In this document: positions 34,383 through 43,113 of the stretch, piece after piece | Layout of the letters: the number at the start of each line of letters is the position of its first letter | Position numbering within the stretch: position 1 is the stretch's first letter | Made by a program: the position numbers and the translations under genes | Assembly: GCA_003416985.1 (NCBI GenBank) | Contig: QVIN01000002.1 | Span: 62,001-126,000 of the forward strand | Direction: 5' to 3' | DNA length: 64,000 nt | From: Duganella sp. BJB480 | GTDB lineage: Bacteria > Pseudomonadota > Gammaproteobacteria > Burkholderiales > Burkholderiaceae_D | The notes under the pieces: model-generated | Databases searched by the model: none | Told to the model about the DNA's origin: nothing | What the model saw: the letters and a program-made list of their open reading frames with translations, nothing else

Positions 34383-35384
34383 ATGTCCATCCGCCTTGCC
34401 CTCGCGCTTGCCCTGCCGCTGGCCGCTGCCGCCGCCGAACCGCCTCCCCAGCAATATGCCGACCTTGGCGACGTGCGCCTGGAAAGCGGCGCCGTCATCA
34501 AGGACTGCAAGCTCGGCTACCGCACCATCGGCAGCCTGAACGCAGCCCGCTCGAACGCGGTCGTGTTCCTGCCCTGGCATACCGGCAAGAGCGCCGAGGC
34601 GGTCTCGCTGCTGGGCCCCAAAGGCTTGTTCAACACCGCCGGCCACTATGTGATCGTGGTCGACGCGATCGGCAACGGCGTGGCCTGCTCGCCGTCCAAC
34701 AGCGCGGCGCAGCATGGCACGGCCTTCCCGGCCTTCACGGTGCGCGACATGGTGGAATCCGAATACCGCCTGCTGACCGAAAAACTGGGCCTCAAGCACA
34801 TCCATGCGATGGTCGGCTACTCGATGGGCGCGACCCAGACTTTCCAGTGGATGGTCAGCCATCCCGGCTACATGGACGTGGCCGTTCCGATCGCCGGCAC
34901 GCCGCGCCAGACCAGCTACGACCTGCTGTTCTGGCGCACCGAGGAAGCCGCCATGCTGGCCGATGCCGACTACGCCAACGGCGAGTACAAGCAGAACCCG
35001 AAGCTGCCGCTGTACCACCAGATCTTCTCGCTGAACTTCGACACGCCGGCCTACCGCGCGGCGCAGACCAAACCGGCCGAGGTGGACAAATTCATCGCCG
35101 AGACCGTCGCCGACGATCCGGACGCGGCCGACGCCAACGACATGCGCTGGCAAATTCGCGCCTTCCTGACCCAGGATATCGGCGACGACGCCGCCGGCAA
35201 GGTCAAGGCGCGCGTCCACATCATCAATCCGCGCCAGGACCTGATCGTCAATTCGGCGCCGGCGCTGGCGTTTGCGCGCCGGATCCGCGCCACGACCACG
35301 ATGCTGGAAGGCGACTGCGGCCATTCGGCGGTGGTCTGCGCGACCGGCCAGATCCGCGCGGCCGTCGACCGCGCGCTGAAATAA
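34383..35384 (+). CDS. Alpha/beta hydrolase, MetX (homoserine acetyltransferase)-like
   Basis: The 333-residue protein has a short signal-like N-terminus (MSIRLALALALPLAAAAAEP), suggesting export. The hydrolase fold shows the nucleophile elbow G-Y-S147-M-G-A, a late Asp in INPRQDLIV and the final His in GDCGHSAV. The overall layout (LGYRTIGSLN, ...) is that of the MetX-like subgroup, but a periplasmic protein is unlikely to be a true homoserine acyltransferase; an esterase or acyl-hydrolase is more likely. It is on the opposite strand within the tatD-pilZ block and only three bases from the convergent GNAT stop. Confidence 0.85.
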   Translation: MSIRLALALALPLAAAAAEPPPQQYADLGDVRLESGAVIKDCKLGYRTIGSLNAARSNAVVFLPWHTGKSAEAVSLLGPKGLFNTAGHYVIVVDAIGNGVACSPSNSAAQHGTAFPAFTVRDMVESEYRLLTEKLGLKHIHAMVGYSMGATQTFQWMVSHPGYMDVAVPIAGTPRQTSYDLLFWRTEEAAMLADADYANGEYKQNPKLPLYHQIFSLNFDTPAYRAAQTKPAEVDKFIAETVADDPDAADANDMRWQIRAFLTQDIGDDAAGKVKARVHIINPRQDLIVNSAPALAFARRIRATTTMLEGDCGHSAVVCATGQIRAAVDRALK

Positions 35385-35387
35385 GGC

Positions 35388-35909
35388 TTACCCGACGCGC
35401 TTGCCCAGGATGATCAGGTCGCGCTCGATGCCGTCCAGGTTGGCCACCTTGGGCAGGTTGGCCCAGGTCTCGAAGCCGAATTTGGCGAACAGGCCCAGGC
35501 TGGGCTTGTTATGGCCGAAGATAAAGCCCAGCAAGGTGTGCACCTTGATTGCCGGCGCATGGACGATCGCCTGCGCGATGCAGTAGCCGCCGATGCCCTT
35601 GCCGCGCCAGGCCTCGGCGATGTAGATCGAAATCTCGGACGTGCCCGAATACGCGGGACGGCCGTAGAAATTCGAGTACGACATCCAGCCCAGCACTTCC
35701 GGCCGGCCGGCCGTATCGCCGGCCTGCTCGATGATCCACAGCGGGCGCTTCTCCGGCGTATGCTCGTGGAACCAGGCCAGGCGCGACTCCACCGACACCG
35801 GCTCGGTATCGGCGGTGACTTCGCGCGAGGCGACGGTGCTGTTGTAGATGGCGACGATGGTGGGCAAATCATCAAGCGTGGCGAGGCGATGGCGGAAAGC
35901 TGTGGTCAT
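35388..35909 (-). CDS. GNAT acetyltransferase, phosphinothricin-acetyltransferase-like
   Basis: The 173-residue protein follows the PAT/YncA pattern: RLATLDDLPTIVAIYNSTVA at the start, YVAE-like strand (ISIYIAEAWRGKGIGGYC) with the acetyl-CoA loop RGKGIG, and the end motif FAKFGFETWANLPKVA. Relatives acetylate methionine sulfoximine or sulfone and phosphinothricin. It sits 19 bases after the pilZ gene on the same strand and is probably co-transcribed. Confidence 0.9.
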   Translation of the reverse strand: MTTAFRHRLATLDDLPTIVAIYNSTVASREVTADTEPVSVESRLAWFHEHTPEKRPLWIIEQAGDTAGRPEVLGWMSYSNFYGRPAYSGTSEISIYIAEAWRGKGIGGYCIAQAIVHAPAIKVHTLLGFIFGHNKPSLGLFAKFGFETWANLPKVANLDGIERDLIILGKRVG

Positions 35910-35928
35910 ATCGGGAAACGGTGAGGGA

Positions 35929-36309
35929 TTAAAGCGTATGCGTGGCGCGCGAGGATCGCAGCGCCGCGCCGAGGATTTCTTCGATGCGCAGCCGGGCGCG
36001 CTGGCCGCTCTCGTCTTCGGGGAAGTGCACGCCCACGCCCTGCGCCTTGTTGTTGTGCGCGCCGGCCGGCGTGATCCAGGCGACTTTGCCGGCGATCGGG
36101 TATTTGTTGGTGTCGTCCATCAGCGCCAGGATCAGGTAGATCTCGTCGCCGATCTTGTAGGGTTTCTGGGTCGGCACGAACATGCCGCCGTTCTTCAGGA
36201 AAGGCATGTAGGCCGCGTACAACGCGGCCTTCTCCTTGATCGCCAGCGACAAGACCGTCGGCCGCGCAACGGGCACGGTGTTCGGATCGAGTGGACTGGC
36301 AGCGGACAT
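35929..36309 (-). CDS. PilZ domain protein
   Basis: The 126-residue protein matches the type IV pilus PilZ group: a short N-terminus RPTVLSLAIKEKAALYAAY, then FLKNGGMFVPTQKPYKIGDE, and the strand GKVAWITPAG with GVGVHFPED. It lacks the RxxxR c-di-GMP motif at the N-terminus, like the pilus-assembly protein PilZ, which acts through FimX/PilB rather than by binding c-di-GMP strongly. It follows holB by 10 bases in the conserved order mltG-tmk-holB-pilZ. Confidence 0.9.
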   Translation of the reverse strand: MSAASPLDPNTVPVARPTVLSLAIKEKAALYAAYMPFLKNGGMFVPTQKPYKIGDEIYLILALMDDTNKYPIAGKVAWITPAGAHNNKAQGVGVHFPEDESGQRARLRIEEILGAALRSSRATHTL

Positions 36310-36319
36310 CTAATTCCCT

Positions 36320-37360
36320 TCAGGCGCAGCAGGCGGCGTATTCGAGCAACATATCCTCCAGAAACAGCTTGGGCGACAAGGGATGGTCGGCCGTCGCCCG
36401 CCGCTCGTTGGCGCCCTTGATGGCCGACAGCAGGCGGCTGACGTGAATCTTGCCGGCCAGGCTGGCCAGTTCCTTCTGGTAGCGTGGATAGTAACGGATG
36501 TTACCTGCCAGTTTGTAGGAAAACACATCATAAAGCCAGCGCTGCAACCAAGAAACTTGTGCACTCAGCGGCACTTTTTGCAGTTTGTCGGCAACTTTCA
36601 ACGCGCCTTCGACGCTTGGATGGGCCAGCAGCTGCAACAGCACTTCCAGATCGTCGCGGTTGCCCACTTCGGCCTGGGCCATGGCCGCCAGCGGCGCGCC
36701 GCCCTGCTCGCGCAACCAACTGTCGGCGTCCGGCACGCCCTGCGTCTTCAACCAGGCCAGCGCCTCGGCGTGGCTCGGCATCGGCAGCGCGAACTTGCGG
36801 CAGCGCGACAGGATGGTCGGCAGCAGCCGGTCCAGGCTGTTGGAGGCCAGCAGGAACACCGTGCCCGGAGGCGGTTCCTCCAACGTCTTCAGCAAGGCGT
36901 TGGAGGCCGGCATGTTCAGCGCCTCTGCCGGATACAGCACCACCACCCGCAGCCCCTGGCGGTGGGTGGAGATGTTCATGAAGTCCGCCAGGTTGCGGAT
37001 CTGCTCGATCTTGATCTCTTTGGACGGCGCCTTGGCCGACTTGGCGGTCTTCTTGGCTTCGCCGTCGCCCTCCTCGCCCTCGGCGGGTTCGTCCTCCAGC
37101 GCCTCCGGACGCACGCGGCGGTAGTCCGGGTGGTTTTGCTGCGAGAACCAGCCGCAGGACGCGCACTGGCCGCAAGCGTGGCCGTCCGGCAGCACGGCCT
37201 CGCACAGCAGGCCCTGGGCGAAGCGTTCGATGAAGTCGGACTTACCTATCCCGGCGGCGCCATGGAACAGGATAGCGTGCGGCATGCGCTGGCGCAGCAG
37301 TTGCAGCTGCTGCCAGGACGACTCCTGCCATGGGTATATCGAATTGCTCATTGTTGTCAT
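36320..37360 (-). CDS. holB: DNA polymerase III, delta-prime subunit
   Basis: The 346-residue clamp-loader subunit has a Walker-like loop [11 protein letters not shown], the zinc-binding four-Cys cluster (C-x9-C-x2-C-x2-C in [10 protein letters not shown] and the preceding Cys), the arginine-finger region and SRCRKF near the middle. A Lys/Glu-rich insert ([11 protein letters not shown]...) after the zinc site is typical of Burkholderiales. The start overlaps the tmk stop (ATGA), although an internal ATG three codons later is also possible. Confidence 0.93.
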   Translation of the reverse strand: MTTMSNSIYPWQESSWQQLQLLRQRMPHAILFHGAAGIGKSDFIERFAQGLLCEAVLPDGHACGQCASCGWFSQQNHPDYRRVRPEALEDEPAEGEEGDGEAKKTAKSAKAPSKEIKIEQIRNLADFMNISTHRQGLRVVVLYPAEALNMPASNALLKTLEEPPPGTVFLLASNSLDRLLPTILSRCRKFALPMPSHAEALAWLKTQGVPDADSWLREQGGAPLAAMAQAEVGNRDDLEVLLQLLAHPSVEGALKVADKLQKVPLSAQVSWLQRWLYDVFSYKLAGNIRYYPRYQKELASLAGKIHVSRLLSAIKGANERRATADHPLSPKLFLEDMLLEYAACCA

Positions 37361-37977
37361 GCCAGCAATTGGTCGAGGATGGTCGCGATCTCGACCTGGA
37401 TGTCGGCGATGGACTGGGTCGAGTCGATCACACGGAAACGGGCCGGGAATTGCGTCGCGCGGCGCAGGTACTCGTTGCGGGTGGAGGCGAAGAAATCGGC
37501 CTTCTCCTGTTCGAACTTGTCCAGCGAACGGGTGGCGTCCAGCCGCGCGCGCGCCACTTCCAGCGGCACGTCGAACAGCAGCGTCAGGTCCGGTTGCAGA
37601 TGCGGATGCACCCAGTGCTCCAGCGCCTCCAGCTTGGCCAGGTCCATGCCGCGCCCGCCGCCCTGGTAGGCGAAGCTGGCGTCGGTGAAGCGGTCGGAAA
37701 TAGCCCAGGCGCCGCGATGCAGCGCCGGCTCGATCACCTGCGCGATGTGCTCGCGGCGGCTGGCGAACATCAGCAAGGCTTCGGTTTCCAGGTGCATTTT
37801 CTCGTGCAGCACCAGCTCGCGCAGCTTTTCGCCCAGCGGCGTGCCGCCCGGCTCACGCGAGCTCACCAGGTCGACGCCGCGCGCCTTGAGATAGTCGCCG
37901 ACAAAGGCGATGTGGGTCGATTTTCCGGCGCCGTCTATGCCTTCGAAGGTGATGAATTTACCGCGGTGTTGAGTCAT
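37357..37977 (-). CDS. tmk: Thymidylate kinase
   Basis: This 206-residue enzyme phosphorylates dTMP to dTDP. The P-loop is [12 protein letters not shown], followed by the [15 protein letters not shown] motif (DR-x/EPGG type) and the LID region [16 protein letters not shown]. Length and motifs are normal. It is translated between mltG (14 bases upstream) and holB (four-base overlap). Confidence 0.95.
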   Translation of the reverse strand: MTQHRGKFITFEGIDGAGKSTHIAFVGDYLKARGVDLVSSREPGGTPLGEKLRELVLHEKMHLETEALLMFASRREHIAQVIEPALHRGAWAISDRFTDASFAYQGGGRGMDLAKLEALEHWVHPHLQPDLTLLFDVPLEVARARLDATRSLDKFEQEKADFFASTRNEYLRRATQFPARFRVIDSTQSIADIQVEIATILDQLLA

Positions 37978-37991
37978 GAATTGCCTAAAAC

Positions 37992-38981
37992 TTATCTTTG
38001 AAACTTGTTCACCGCCCGGTTATGGTCGGTCAAATTGTCTGAAAACTGGCTGGTGCCGTTGCCCTTGGAGACGAAATACAGCGCCGGCGTCTTGGCCGGG
38101 GCCAGCGCGGCCGTCAGCGATTGCACGCCCGGCAAGGCGATCGGCGTCGGCGGCAGGCCGGTGCGCGTGTAGGTATTGTACGGGGTGTCGGTCTCCAGAT
38201 CCGATTTGTGGATCTTGCCGTCGTATTTGCTGCCCATGCCGTAGATCACGGTCGGATCGGTCTGCAGCAGCATGCCCAGCTTCAGGCGGTTGACGAACAC
38301 GCCCGCGATCATGCCGCGCTCGGACTTCTGCCCGGTTTCCTTTTCCACGATGGAGGCCATGGTCAGCGCCTCGTACGGCGTCTTGTACGGCAGCGCGGGG
38401 TCGCGCTTGTCCCAGGCGTCGTTCAGGCGGCTCAGCAGCATGGCGTGCGCCTGCTTGTAGATCTGCAGGTCGCTGGCGCCCTTGGCGAACAGATAGGTAT
38501 CCGGGAAGAACAGGCCCTCGGGCTGCTTGTACTCGGAGGCGATGGCGTTCATCACCTCCTTGTCCGACATGGCGACCGTATCGTGCTTCAGGCCCTTGTG
38601 CGCGGCGATGGCCGCCCGCATCTGGCGGAAGGTCCAGCCTTCGATGATGGTCAGCTGTTCCTGGGCGAACTCGCCGCGCACCAGCTGTTCGATCAGGCGC
38701 AGCGGCGTGGTGCCCGGCTTGAGCTCGTAGGTGCCGGCCTTGAGCCTGGCGCTCTTGCCGGTCACGCGCGCGAGCAGGTTGAACAGCACCGGCTCGATGG
38801 GCACGCCGGCCTCGGCGATCTGCTGGCCGGCGGCATGGGCGCCGCTGCCGGGCGCGATGTTGAATTCGATGGCTTCGATCTCATCGCCGATGATCGGATG
38901 CTGCGACCAGTACATGAAATAAGCGCCGCCGGCGATCGCCAGCAAGATGCACAGGGTGATGATTTTTTTAATAAAAGCCAT
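37992..38981 (-). CDS. mltG: Endolytic murein transglycosylase MltG
   Basis: The 329-residue protein has one N-terminal membrane helix (about 6-24), a LysM-like subdomain and the YceG catalytic domain with the signature ASIVEKETG, in which E213 is the catalytic Glu, and later [18 protein letters not shown] and [18 protein letters not shown] (nearby segments). MltG cleaves nascent glycan strands to set their length. The ATG at 38981 gives the normal N-terminus; a longer frame upstream is not conserved-looking. It is divergent from ygfZ. Confidence 0.94.
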   Translation of the reverse strand: MAFIKKIITLCILLAIAGGAYFMYWSQHPIIGDEIEAIEFNIAPGSGAHAAGQQIAEAGVPIEPVLFNLLARVTGKSARLKAGTYELKPGTTPLRLIEQLVRGEFAQEQLTIIEGWTFRQMRAAIAAHKGLKHDTVAMSDKEVMNAIASEYKQPEGLFFPDTYLFAKGASDLQIYKQAHAMLLSRLNDAWDKRDPALPYKTPYEALTMASIVEKETGQKSERGMIAGVFVNRLKLGMLLQTDPTVIYGMGSKYDGKIHKSDLETDTPYNTYTRTGLPPTPIALPGVQSLTAALAPAKTPALYFVSKGNGTSQFSDNLTDHNRAVNKFQR

Positions 38982-39017
38982 TGTTAAAGCCGTAGGGTTG
39001 GAACAAGTCGCACAGCT

Positions 39018-39048
39018 TGCCACTTCTTGGCACAGTCCGCCAGTGCCA
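39018..39048. repeat. Overlapping inverted repeats in the mltG leader
   Basis: TGCCA (39018-39022), TGGCAC (39028-39033) and GTGCCA (39043-39048) form two alternative, mutually exclusive pairings: TGCCA with TGGCA, or TGGCAC with GTGCCA. They lie 37-67 bases upstream of the mltG ATG. They could be operator half sites or alternative RNA stems. Confidence 0.35.
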
Positions 39049-39087
39049 CGTTTTACGCGGCATCCGACGCGATCCGTCCGACATCAC

Positions 39088-39093
39088 TATAAT
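39088..39093 (+). promoter_or_regulatory. Probable -10 element of ygfZ promoter
   Basis: A perfect TATAAT lies 45 bases before the ygfZ ATG (39138). The best upstream partner is CCGACG with an 18-base spacer, which keeps only the GAC of TTGACA. Confidence 0.45.
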
Positions 39094-39137
39094 GAGCCCG
39101 TAATGATAATGCTTTAATCGTCAAATTATTGGAAATT

Positions 39138-40154
39138 ATGTCTTCTTGGAATGAACTTTTAGCACAGCAAGCCCAGGCGCTGACCACCACGCAGCTGGCC
39201 GTGGGCTTTGTCGCCCCGCTTGGCGACCAGGGCCTGATCGCGCTGGACGGCGAGGAATCCGCCAGTTTCCTGCACAATCAGCTGACCAACGACGTCGAGC
39301 ACCTGGGCCTGGGCGAAGTCCGCCTGGCCGGGTATTGTTCGCCGAAGGGCCGCCTGCTGGCCTCGTTCCTGATGTGGCGTAACGAAACCACCATCTTCCT
39401 GCAACTGCCGCGTGAGATCCAGGCGCCGGTCCAGAAGCGCCTGGGCATGTTCGTGCTGCGCGCCAAGACCAAGCTCAGCGACGCCACCGAACTGCCGGCC
39501 AGCCAGGTCGCGCTCGGCCTGGGCGGCGGCATGGCCGAAGAGGCGCTGCAAAACTGGTTCGACCCGCTGCCGGCCAAACCGTTCACCAAGGTCGACCATC
39601 CACTGGGCACGCTGATCCGCGTGGCCGACGTGTTCGGCGCGCCGCGCTACCAGTGGCTGATGTCGGCCGAGGTGGCCCAGACGGTGGTGCCGGAACTGGC
39701 CGCCAAGCTGTCGGTGGGCCGCACCGACGCCTGGCACCTGTCCGAAATCCATGCCGGCATCCCGCAGATCACCAAGGCCACGCAGGAACAGTTCGTGCCG
39801 CAGATGATCAACTTCGAACTGCTGGGCGGTGTCAACTTCAAGAAGGGCTGCTACCCCGGGCAGGAAATCGTCGCCCGCAGCCAGTACCTGGGCAAGCTCA
39901 AGCGGCGCACCACCCTGGTCAGCATCGCCGACGCGGCCGCCGCGGCCGGCGTGGAGGTGTTCGCCACGGCCGATCCCGAACAGCCGTGCGGCATGATCGT
40001 CAACGCCGCGCCCAACGGCAAGGGCGGCATCGACGCGCTGGTGGAAATGAAACTGGCCGCCATCGAGGCGGCCTCGGTCCGCCTCGGCTCGGCCGACGGC
40101 GTGCCGCTCACCTTCCTCGACATGCCCTACGTGCTGGACCCACTCGACCTCTAG
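39138..40154 (+). CDS. ygfZ: Folate-binding protein YgfZ (Fe-S cluster maintenance)
   Basis: The 338-residue GcvT-like protein has the YgfZ signature K-G-C-Y-P-G-Q-E with the redox-relevant C238. YgfZ binds tetrahydrofolate and helps repair or assembly of iron-sulfur enzymes such as MiaB. The ATG at 39138 is preferred over an upstream TTG; GGA precedes it. It is divergent from mltG, a conserved arrangement in beta-proteobacteria. Confidence 0.93.
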   Translation: MSSWNELLAQQAQALTTTQLAVGFVAPLGDQGLIALDGEESASFLHNQLTNDVEHLGLGEVRLAGYCSPKGRLLASFLMWRNETTIFLQLPREIQAPVQKRLGMFVLRAKTKLSDATELPASQVALGLGGGMAEEALQNWFDPLPAKPFTKVDHPLGTLIRVADVFGAPRYQWLMSAEVAQTVVPELAAKLSVGRTDAWHLSEIHAGIPQITKATQEQFVPQMINFELLGGVNFKKGCYPGQEIVARSQYLGKLKRRTTLVSIADAAAAAGVEVFATADPEQPCGMIVNAAPNGKGGIDALVEMKLAAIEAASVRLGSADGVPLTFLDMPYVLDPLDL

Positions 40155-40155
40155 C

Positions 40156-40443
40156 ATGGACTTCTACATTTACTATCAGGTCAAGGATGCCGACGCGGCG
40201 TCCTTGCTGGCGGCGGTCGTCCCGATGCAGGCCGCGCTGGGCGAACGGCACGCCGTCGCATGCCAGCTCAAGCGCCGCCCCGAAGTCAAGGACGGCATGC
40301 AGACATGGATGGAAGTCTACGCCGCCACGCCGGCCGGATTCTCCGCCGCGCTGAACGCCGCCGTCGACCAGGCCGGCCTGGCCGCCTGGACCGCCGGCCC
40401 GCGCCACACCGAAGTCTTTACGGATCTAATCCCATGTGCCTGA
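40156..40443 (+). CDS. DUF4936 family protein
   Basis: The 95-residue cytosolic protein starts MDFYIYYQVKDADAASLL and contains the conserved RRPEVKDGMQTWMEVY segment. It matches the DUF4936 family, which is nearly always found directly after ygfZ in this group. Its ATG is one base past the ygfZ stop codon. Function unknown; the ferredoxin-like alternation of strands and helices suggests a small dimeric binding domain. Confidence 0.85.
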   Translation: MDFYIYYQVKDADAASLLAAVVPMQAALGERHAVACQLKRRPEVKDGMQTWMEVYAATPAGFSAALNAAVDQAGLAAWTAGPRHTEVFTDLIPCA

Positions 40444-41177
40444 TCGTTTTTGCCTGGCGGGTGATCCCGGCCGTGCCGCTGGTGGCCGCCGCCAACCGCG
40501 ATGAGTACTACCAGCGCGCCACCGCGCCGGCGGCGCCGTGGCCCGAGCATCCGCAGATCTTCGCCGGCCGCGACCTGCAGGCCGGCGGCAGCTGGATGGG
40601 CATCGCCCAGCCGGCCGAGGGTTGCAAGTCGTCGCGCTTCGCCGCCATCACCAACATCCGCGCGCCGTCCGAGCACCGCGACGACGCGCCCTCGCGCGGC
40701 CGCCTGGTGGCCGACTTCCTGGCCGGCTGCATGACGCCGCAGGAATACGTCGACGCCATCCGCGCTGGCGCGGGCGCCTACAACGGCTTCAACCTGGTGC
40801 TGAGCGACGGCGACACGCTGATCTGGTTCTCCAACCGTGGCGACGGCGATCCGCGCAACGGCAAGCCGCTGGAACCGGGCGTGTACGGCCTGTCGAACGC
40901 GCTGCTCGATGCGCCGTGGCCCAAGGTGCTCAAGACCAAGGCCCAGTTCGCGAGCCTGCTGTGCCTGGGCGCGCCGGACGACGCCTACTTCGAAATGCTG
41001 GCCGACACCACGCCCGCTCCGGACCAGCGCCTGCCCGACACCGGCGTGCCGCTGGACCTGGAGCGCATGCTGTCGGCGGTACGCATCGAAAGCCCGGGCT
41101 ACGGCACGCGCACCTCGACCGTGGTCAAGCTGTACGCGGAGGCTCCGGCCACGCTGCAGGAGATGCTGATCCACTAG
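40434..41177 (+). CDS. NRDE/TANGO2 family protein
   Basis: The 247-residue protein begins MCLIVFAW and has the family signature ANRDEYYQR near residue 20, with Cys2 as a possible N-terminal nucleophile after Met removal. The later motifs GGSWMGIA, ITNIRAP and YNGFNLVL fit TANGO2-like proteins, linked in other organisms to haem or lipid handling. It overlaps the DUF4936 gene by ten bases and ends the ygfZ operon. Confidence 0.9.
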   Translation: MCLIVFAWRVIPAVPLVAAANRDEYYQRATAPAAPWPEHPQIFAGRDLQAGGSWMGIAQPAEGCKSSRFAAITNIRAPSEHRDDAPSRGRLVADFLAGCMTPQEYVDAIRAGAGAYNGFNLVLSDGDTLIWFSNRGDGDPRNGKPLEPGVYGLSNALLDAPWPKVLKTKAQFASLLCLGAPDDAYFEMLADTTPAPDQRLPDTGVPLDLERMLSAVRIESPGYGTRTSTVVKLYAEAPATLQEMLIH

Positions 41178-41197
41178 GCCGGCGGCCGGCCGCCGGC
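41178..41197. repeat. Perfect 20-base GC palindrome between convergent genes
   Basis: GCCGGCGGCCGGCCGCCGGC begins directly after the stop of the NRDE gene and ends four bases before the stop of the convergent SRPBCC gene. It could fold into a 10-bp-equivalent hairpin on either strand, but neither side has a T run. Confidence 0.6.
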
Positions 41198-41201
41198 GAC
41201 C

Positions 41202-41684
41202 TTACAGTTGCTTCATGTGGGCGATCAGCTGGTCGAGCGCCTTGCCCCAACCCTCCTTGAAACCCATCTGCTTGTGCGCCTCGACGGTGGCCTCGTCCTT
41301 GTGGCGGGCGCAGGCGATGTAGCGGGTGCCGCCGTTGGGCAGCGGCTCCATCGACACCACGGCGGTGATGAAGGCGTTGCCGGTCGGGCGGTAGCCGGGC
41401 CCCAGCGCGTCGGTCCAGGTCAGACGGCGATTTTCCACCACCTCCAGGTAGCAACCGCGATTGTCGTGGCGCTCGCCGTTCGGACCCGCCATCACGGAGC
41501 TGAACAGGCCGCCGGGCCACAGGTCGCAATGCGCTTCCAGCGTCTTCCACGGCGACGGCGTGAACCAATGCACCAGATGTTCCGGCTTGGTCCACGCGGC
41601 CCACACCAGTTCCGGCGCGATATCGATATCGCGTTCAAACACCAGGTCCAGCTTGGGATCGAAATTCTCGACGATGTGCGTCAT
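41202..41684 (-). CDS. SRPBCC / AHSA1-like protein
   Basis: The 160-residue protein follows the AHSA1 pattern: DLVFERDIDIAPELVWAAWT then EHLVHWFTP, the strand CDLWPGGLFSSVM and a C-terminal helix EGWGKALDQLIAHM. It likely binds a small hydrophobic ligand. The ATG at 41684 has GAGGAG eight bases before it. It is 11 bases from the upstream GNAT stop, so it is the last gene of a three-gene leftward operon. Confidence 0.87.
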   Translation of the reverse strand: MTHIVENFDPKLDLVFERDIDIAPELVWAAWTKPEHLVHWFTPSPWKTLEAHCDLWPGGLFSSVMAGPNGERHDNRGCYLEVVENRRLTWTDALGPGYRPTGNAFITAVVSMEPLPNGGTRYIACARHKDEATVEAHKQMGFKEGWGKALDQLIAHMKQL

Positions 41685-41695
41685 GCTTGTGCTCC

Positions 41696-42130
41696 TCAAA
41701 AGGTGTACCGCATATTGATGTGCGCGATGCCGGCCTCGAAAAATTCGTCGCCGTCGATGGCGAAGCCGTGGCGCTCATAGAACGGCGCGGCGTGCGATTG
41801 CGCGCTCAGCACCACTTGCGTGTCGCCCCGGGCACGGGCCTGCGCCATCAGCACTTGCAGCAAGGCGCCGCCGACGCCGCTGCCGCGCGCGGACCGGCGC
41901 ACCGCCATGCGGCCGATGTGGCCGTCCGGCAGCAGGCGCCCGGTGCCGACCGGCGTGCCATGCGCGTCGTAGGCCACCGCGTGCAGGCAGACCGCGTCCA
42001 TGTGGTCCATCTCCAGCTCGGCGGGGACTTTCTGTTCTTCGACGAAGACTTCAAAGCGTATCAGCTTTGCGTCGGCGTTGAGGGCGGTCCAGTCTCCGGT
42101 GCGGATGTCATGTTTGGCGGTGAGGGTCAT
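41696..42130 (-). CDS. GNAT acetyltransferase (ElaA/YjcF-like)
   Basis: The 144-residue protein shows FEVFVEEQKVPAELEMD, typical of the ElaA/YjcF group, then GRMAVRRSARGSGVGGALL with the acetyl-CoA loop and the terminal FYERHGFAIDGDEFFEAGI. The substrate is unknown. Its start overlaps the stop of the upstream hypothetical membrane-anchored gene (TCA/CAT on the plus strand), indicating co-transcription. Confidence 0.9.
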   Translation of the reverse strand: MTLTAKHDIRTGDWTALNADAKLIRFEVFVEEQKVPAELEMDHMDAVCLHAVAYDAHGTPVGTGRLLPDGHIGRMAVRRSARGSGVGGALLQVLMAQARARGDTQVVLSAQSHAAPFYERHGFAIDGDEFFEAGIAHINMRYTF

Positions 42131-43047
42131 CGGCTTGCTTGGCTAGTTGCGGAAGGCGTGATTGTCGCATGCGGCGCCGTCGTGCGGCGCTTCCACGCCT
42201 GGAAGATGCGCTCCGCCTGCGCCTCCGCATCGGCCCGCTGCTGGGCGCTGATGCTCTTGATCCAGCCTTCGAACACCTCTTTCGGGTAGGGCCCCTCTGT
42301 GGAATTGATGGCGCCAACTATTTTGTTGACCGCTAGCTGTTCCATGTAGAGCTCCGGCGCGCCCACCGCCACGCCCAACTCGAGGTGGCCGGAGGTATTC
42401 AGCGTCAAGGCGTCGAGATAGCCCTGGGCGATGCTGTCGTCCAGTCGCTTCAGCGCAACGCGGCGCCACTCGATCACGGCGGGATCGTCCGGCCGCTCCT
42501 TCAGCGCGTGGCGGTCGCCTTGCGGGCCGGCGTAGATGTAGCGCGCCAAAGCGCCGGCCTCGTGCTGATCGACGGCGTACTCCAGCAGCTGAAAACGATC
42601 CAGCCTGGTCCTGCCGGTCAACCCGGCGCACACCCGGCGCAGCGCTTGCAGCGTTTTCTCGTCGGCCTTGTGCGCAACGAACTGGATTTGCATGCCGCCA
42701 TTCTCCCTGGTGATCTTCAGGTCCGTGTTGTCAACCAGCTCCTTGTCGTTTTCGAGGGTCCGGCATTCTTCGATCTTATTGAAGGCGGCAAGGGACTTCT
42801 CGGGATCGCCCGCGGCGTCGCGCACCATTTCCTCGACCGACGCTTCGACTGGCGCGTCGGGCGCGGCATGGCCCGTCGGCGCCTTGGTCTCCCGCAATGC
42901 TGCGCCACGCTGCTGGGCGGTGGATGGCAAGCTGGAAGACGGGGCGGCCTGGACGGGAGGCCGGGTCAACAAATCGACGCCCTTCCAGACGAGTGCGGAC
43001 GCAACAATCAATGACAGCAAAAAATACAGTCTTCTGGCGGATATCAT
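42127..43047 (-). CDS. Hypothetical membrane-anchored protein
   Basis: The 306-residue protein has one N-terminal membrane helix (about 6-24) and a long helical, Ala/Glu/Arg-rich periplasmic region. Segments such as DLKITRENGGMQIQFV and AVIEWRRVALKRLDDSIAQG show no catalytic motif. I do not recognise a family. It heads the operon with the GNAT and SRPBCC genes. Codon use is normal. Confidence 0.75.
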   Translation of the reverse strand: MISARRLYFLLSLIVASALVWKGVDLLTRPPVQAAPSSSLPSTAQQRGAALRETKAPTGHAAPDAPVEASVEEMVRDAAGDPEKSLAAFNKIEECRTLENDKELVDNTDLKITRENGGMQIQFVAHKADEKTLQALRRVCAGLTGRTRLDRFQLLEYAVDQHEAGALARYIYAGPQGDRHALKERPDDPAVIEWRRVALKRLDDSIAQGYLDALTLNTSGHLELGVAVGAPELYMEQLAVNKIVGAINSTEGPYPKEVFEGWIKSISAQQRADAEAQAERIFQAWKRRTTAPHATITPSATSQASR

Positions 43048-43113
43048 GAGAGGCGGGAGAATTGGCCAAGCATGACATTAACATAACGCAGCCGCCGCAA
43101 AATACACACTTAA

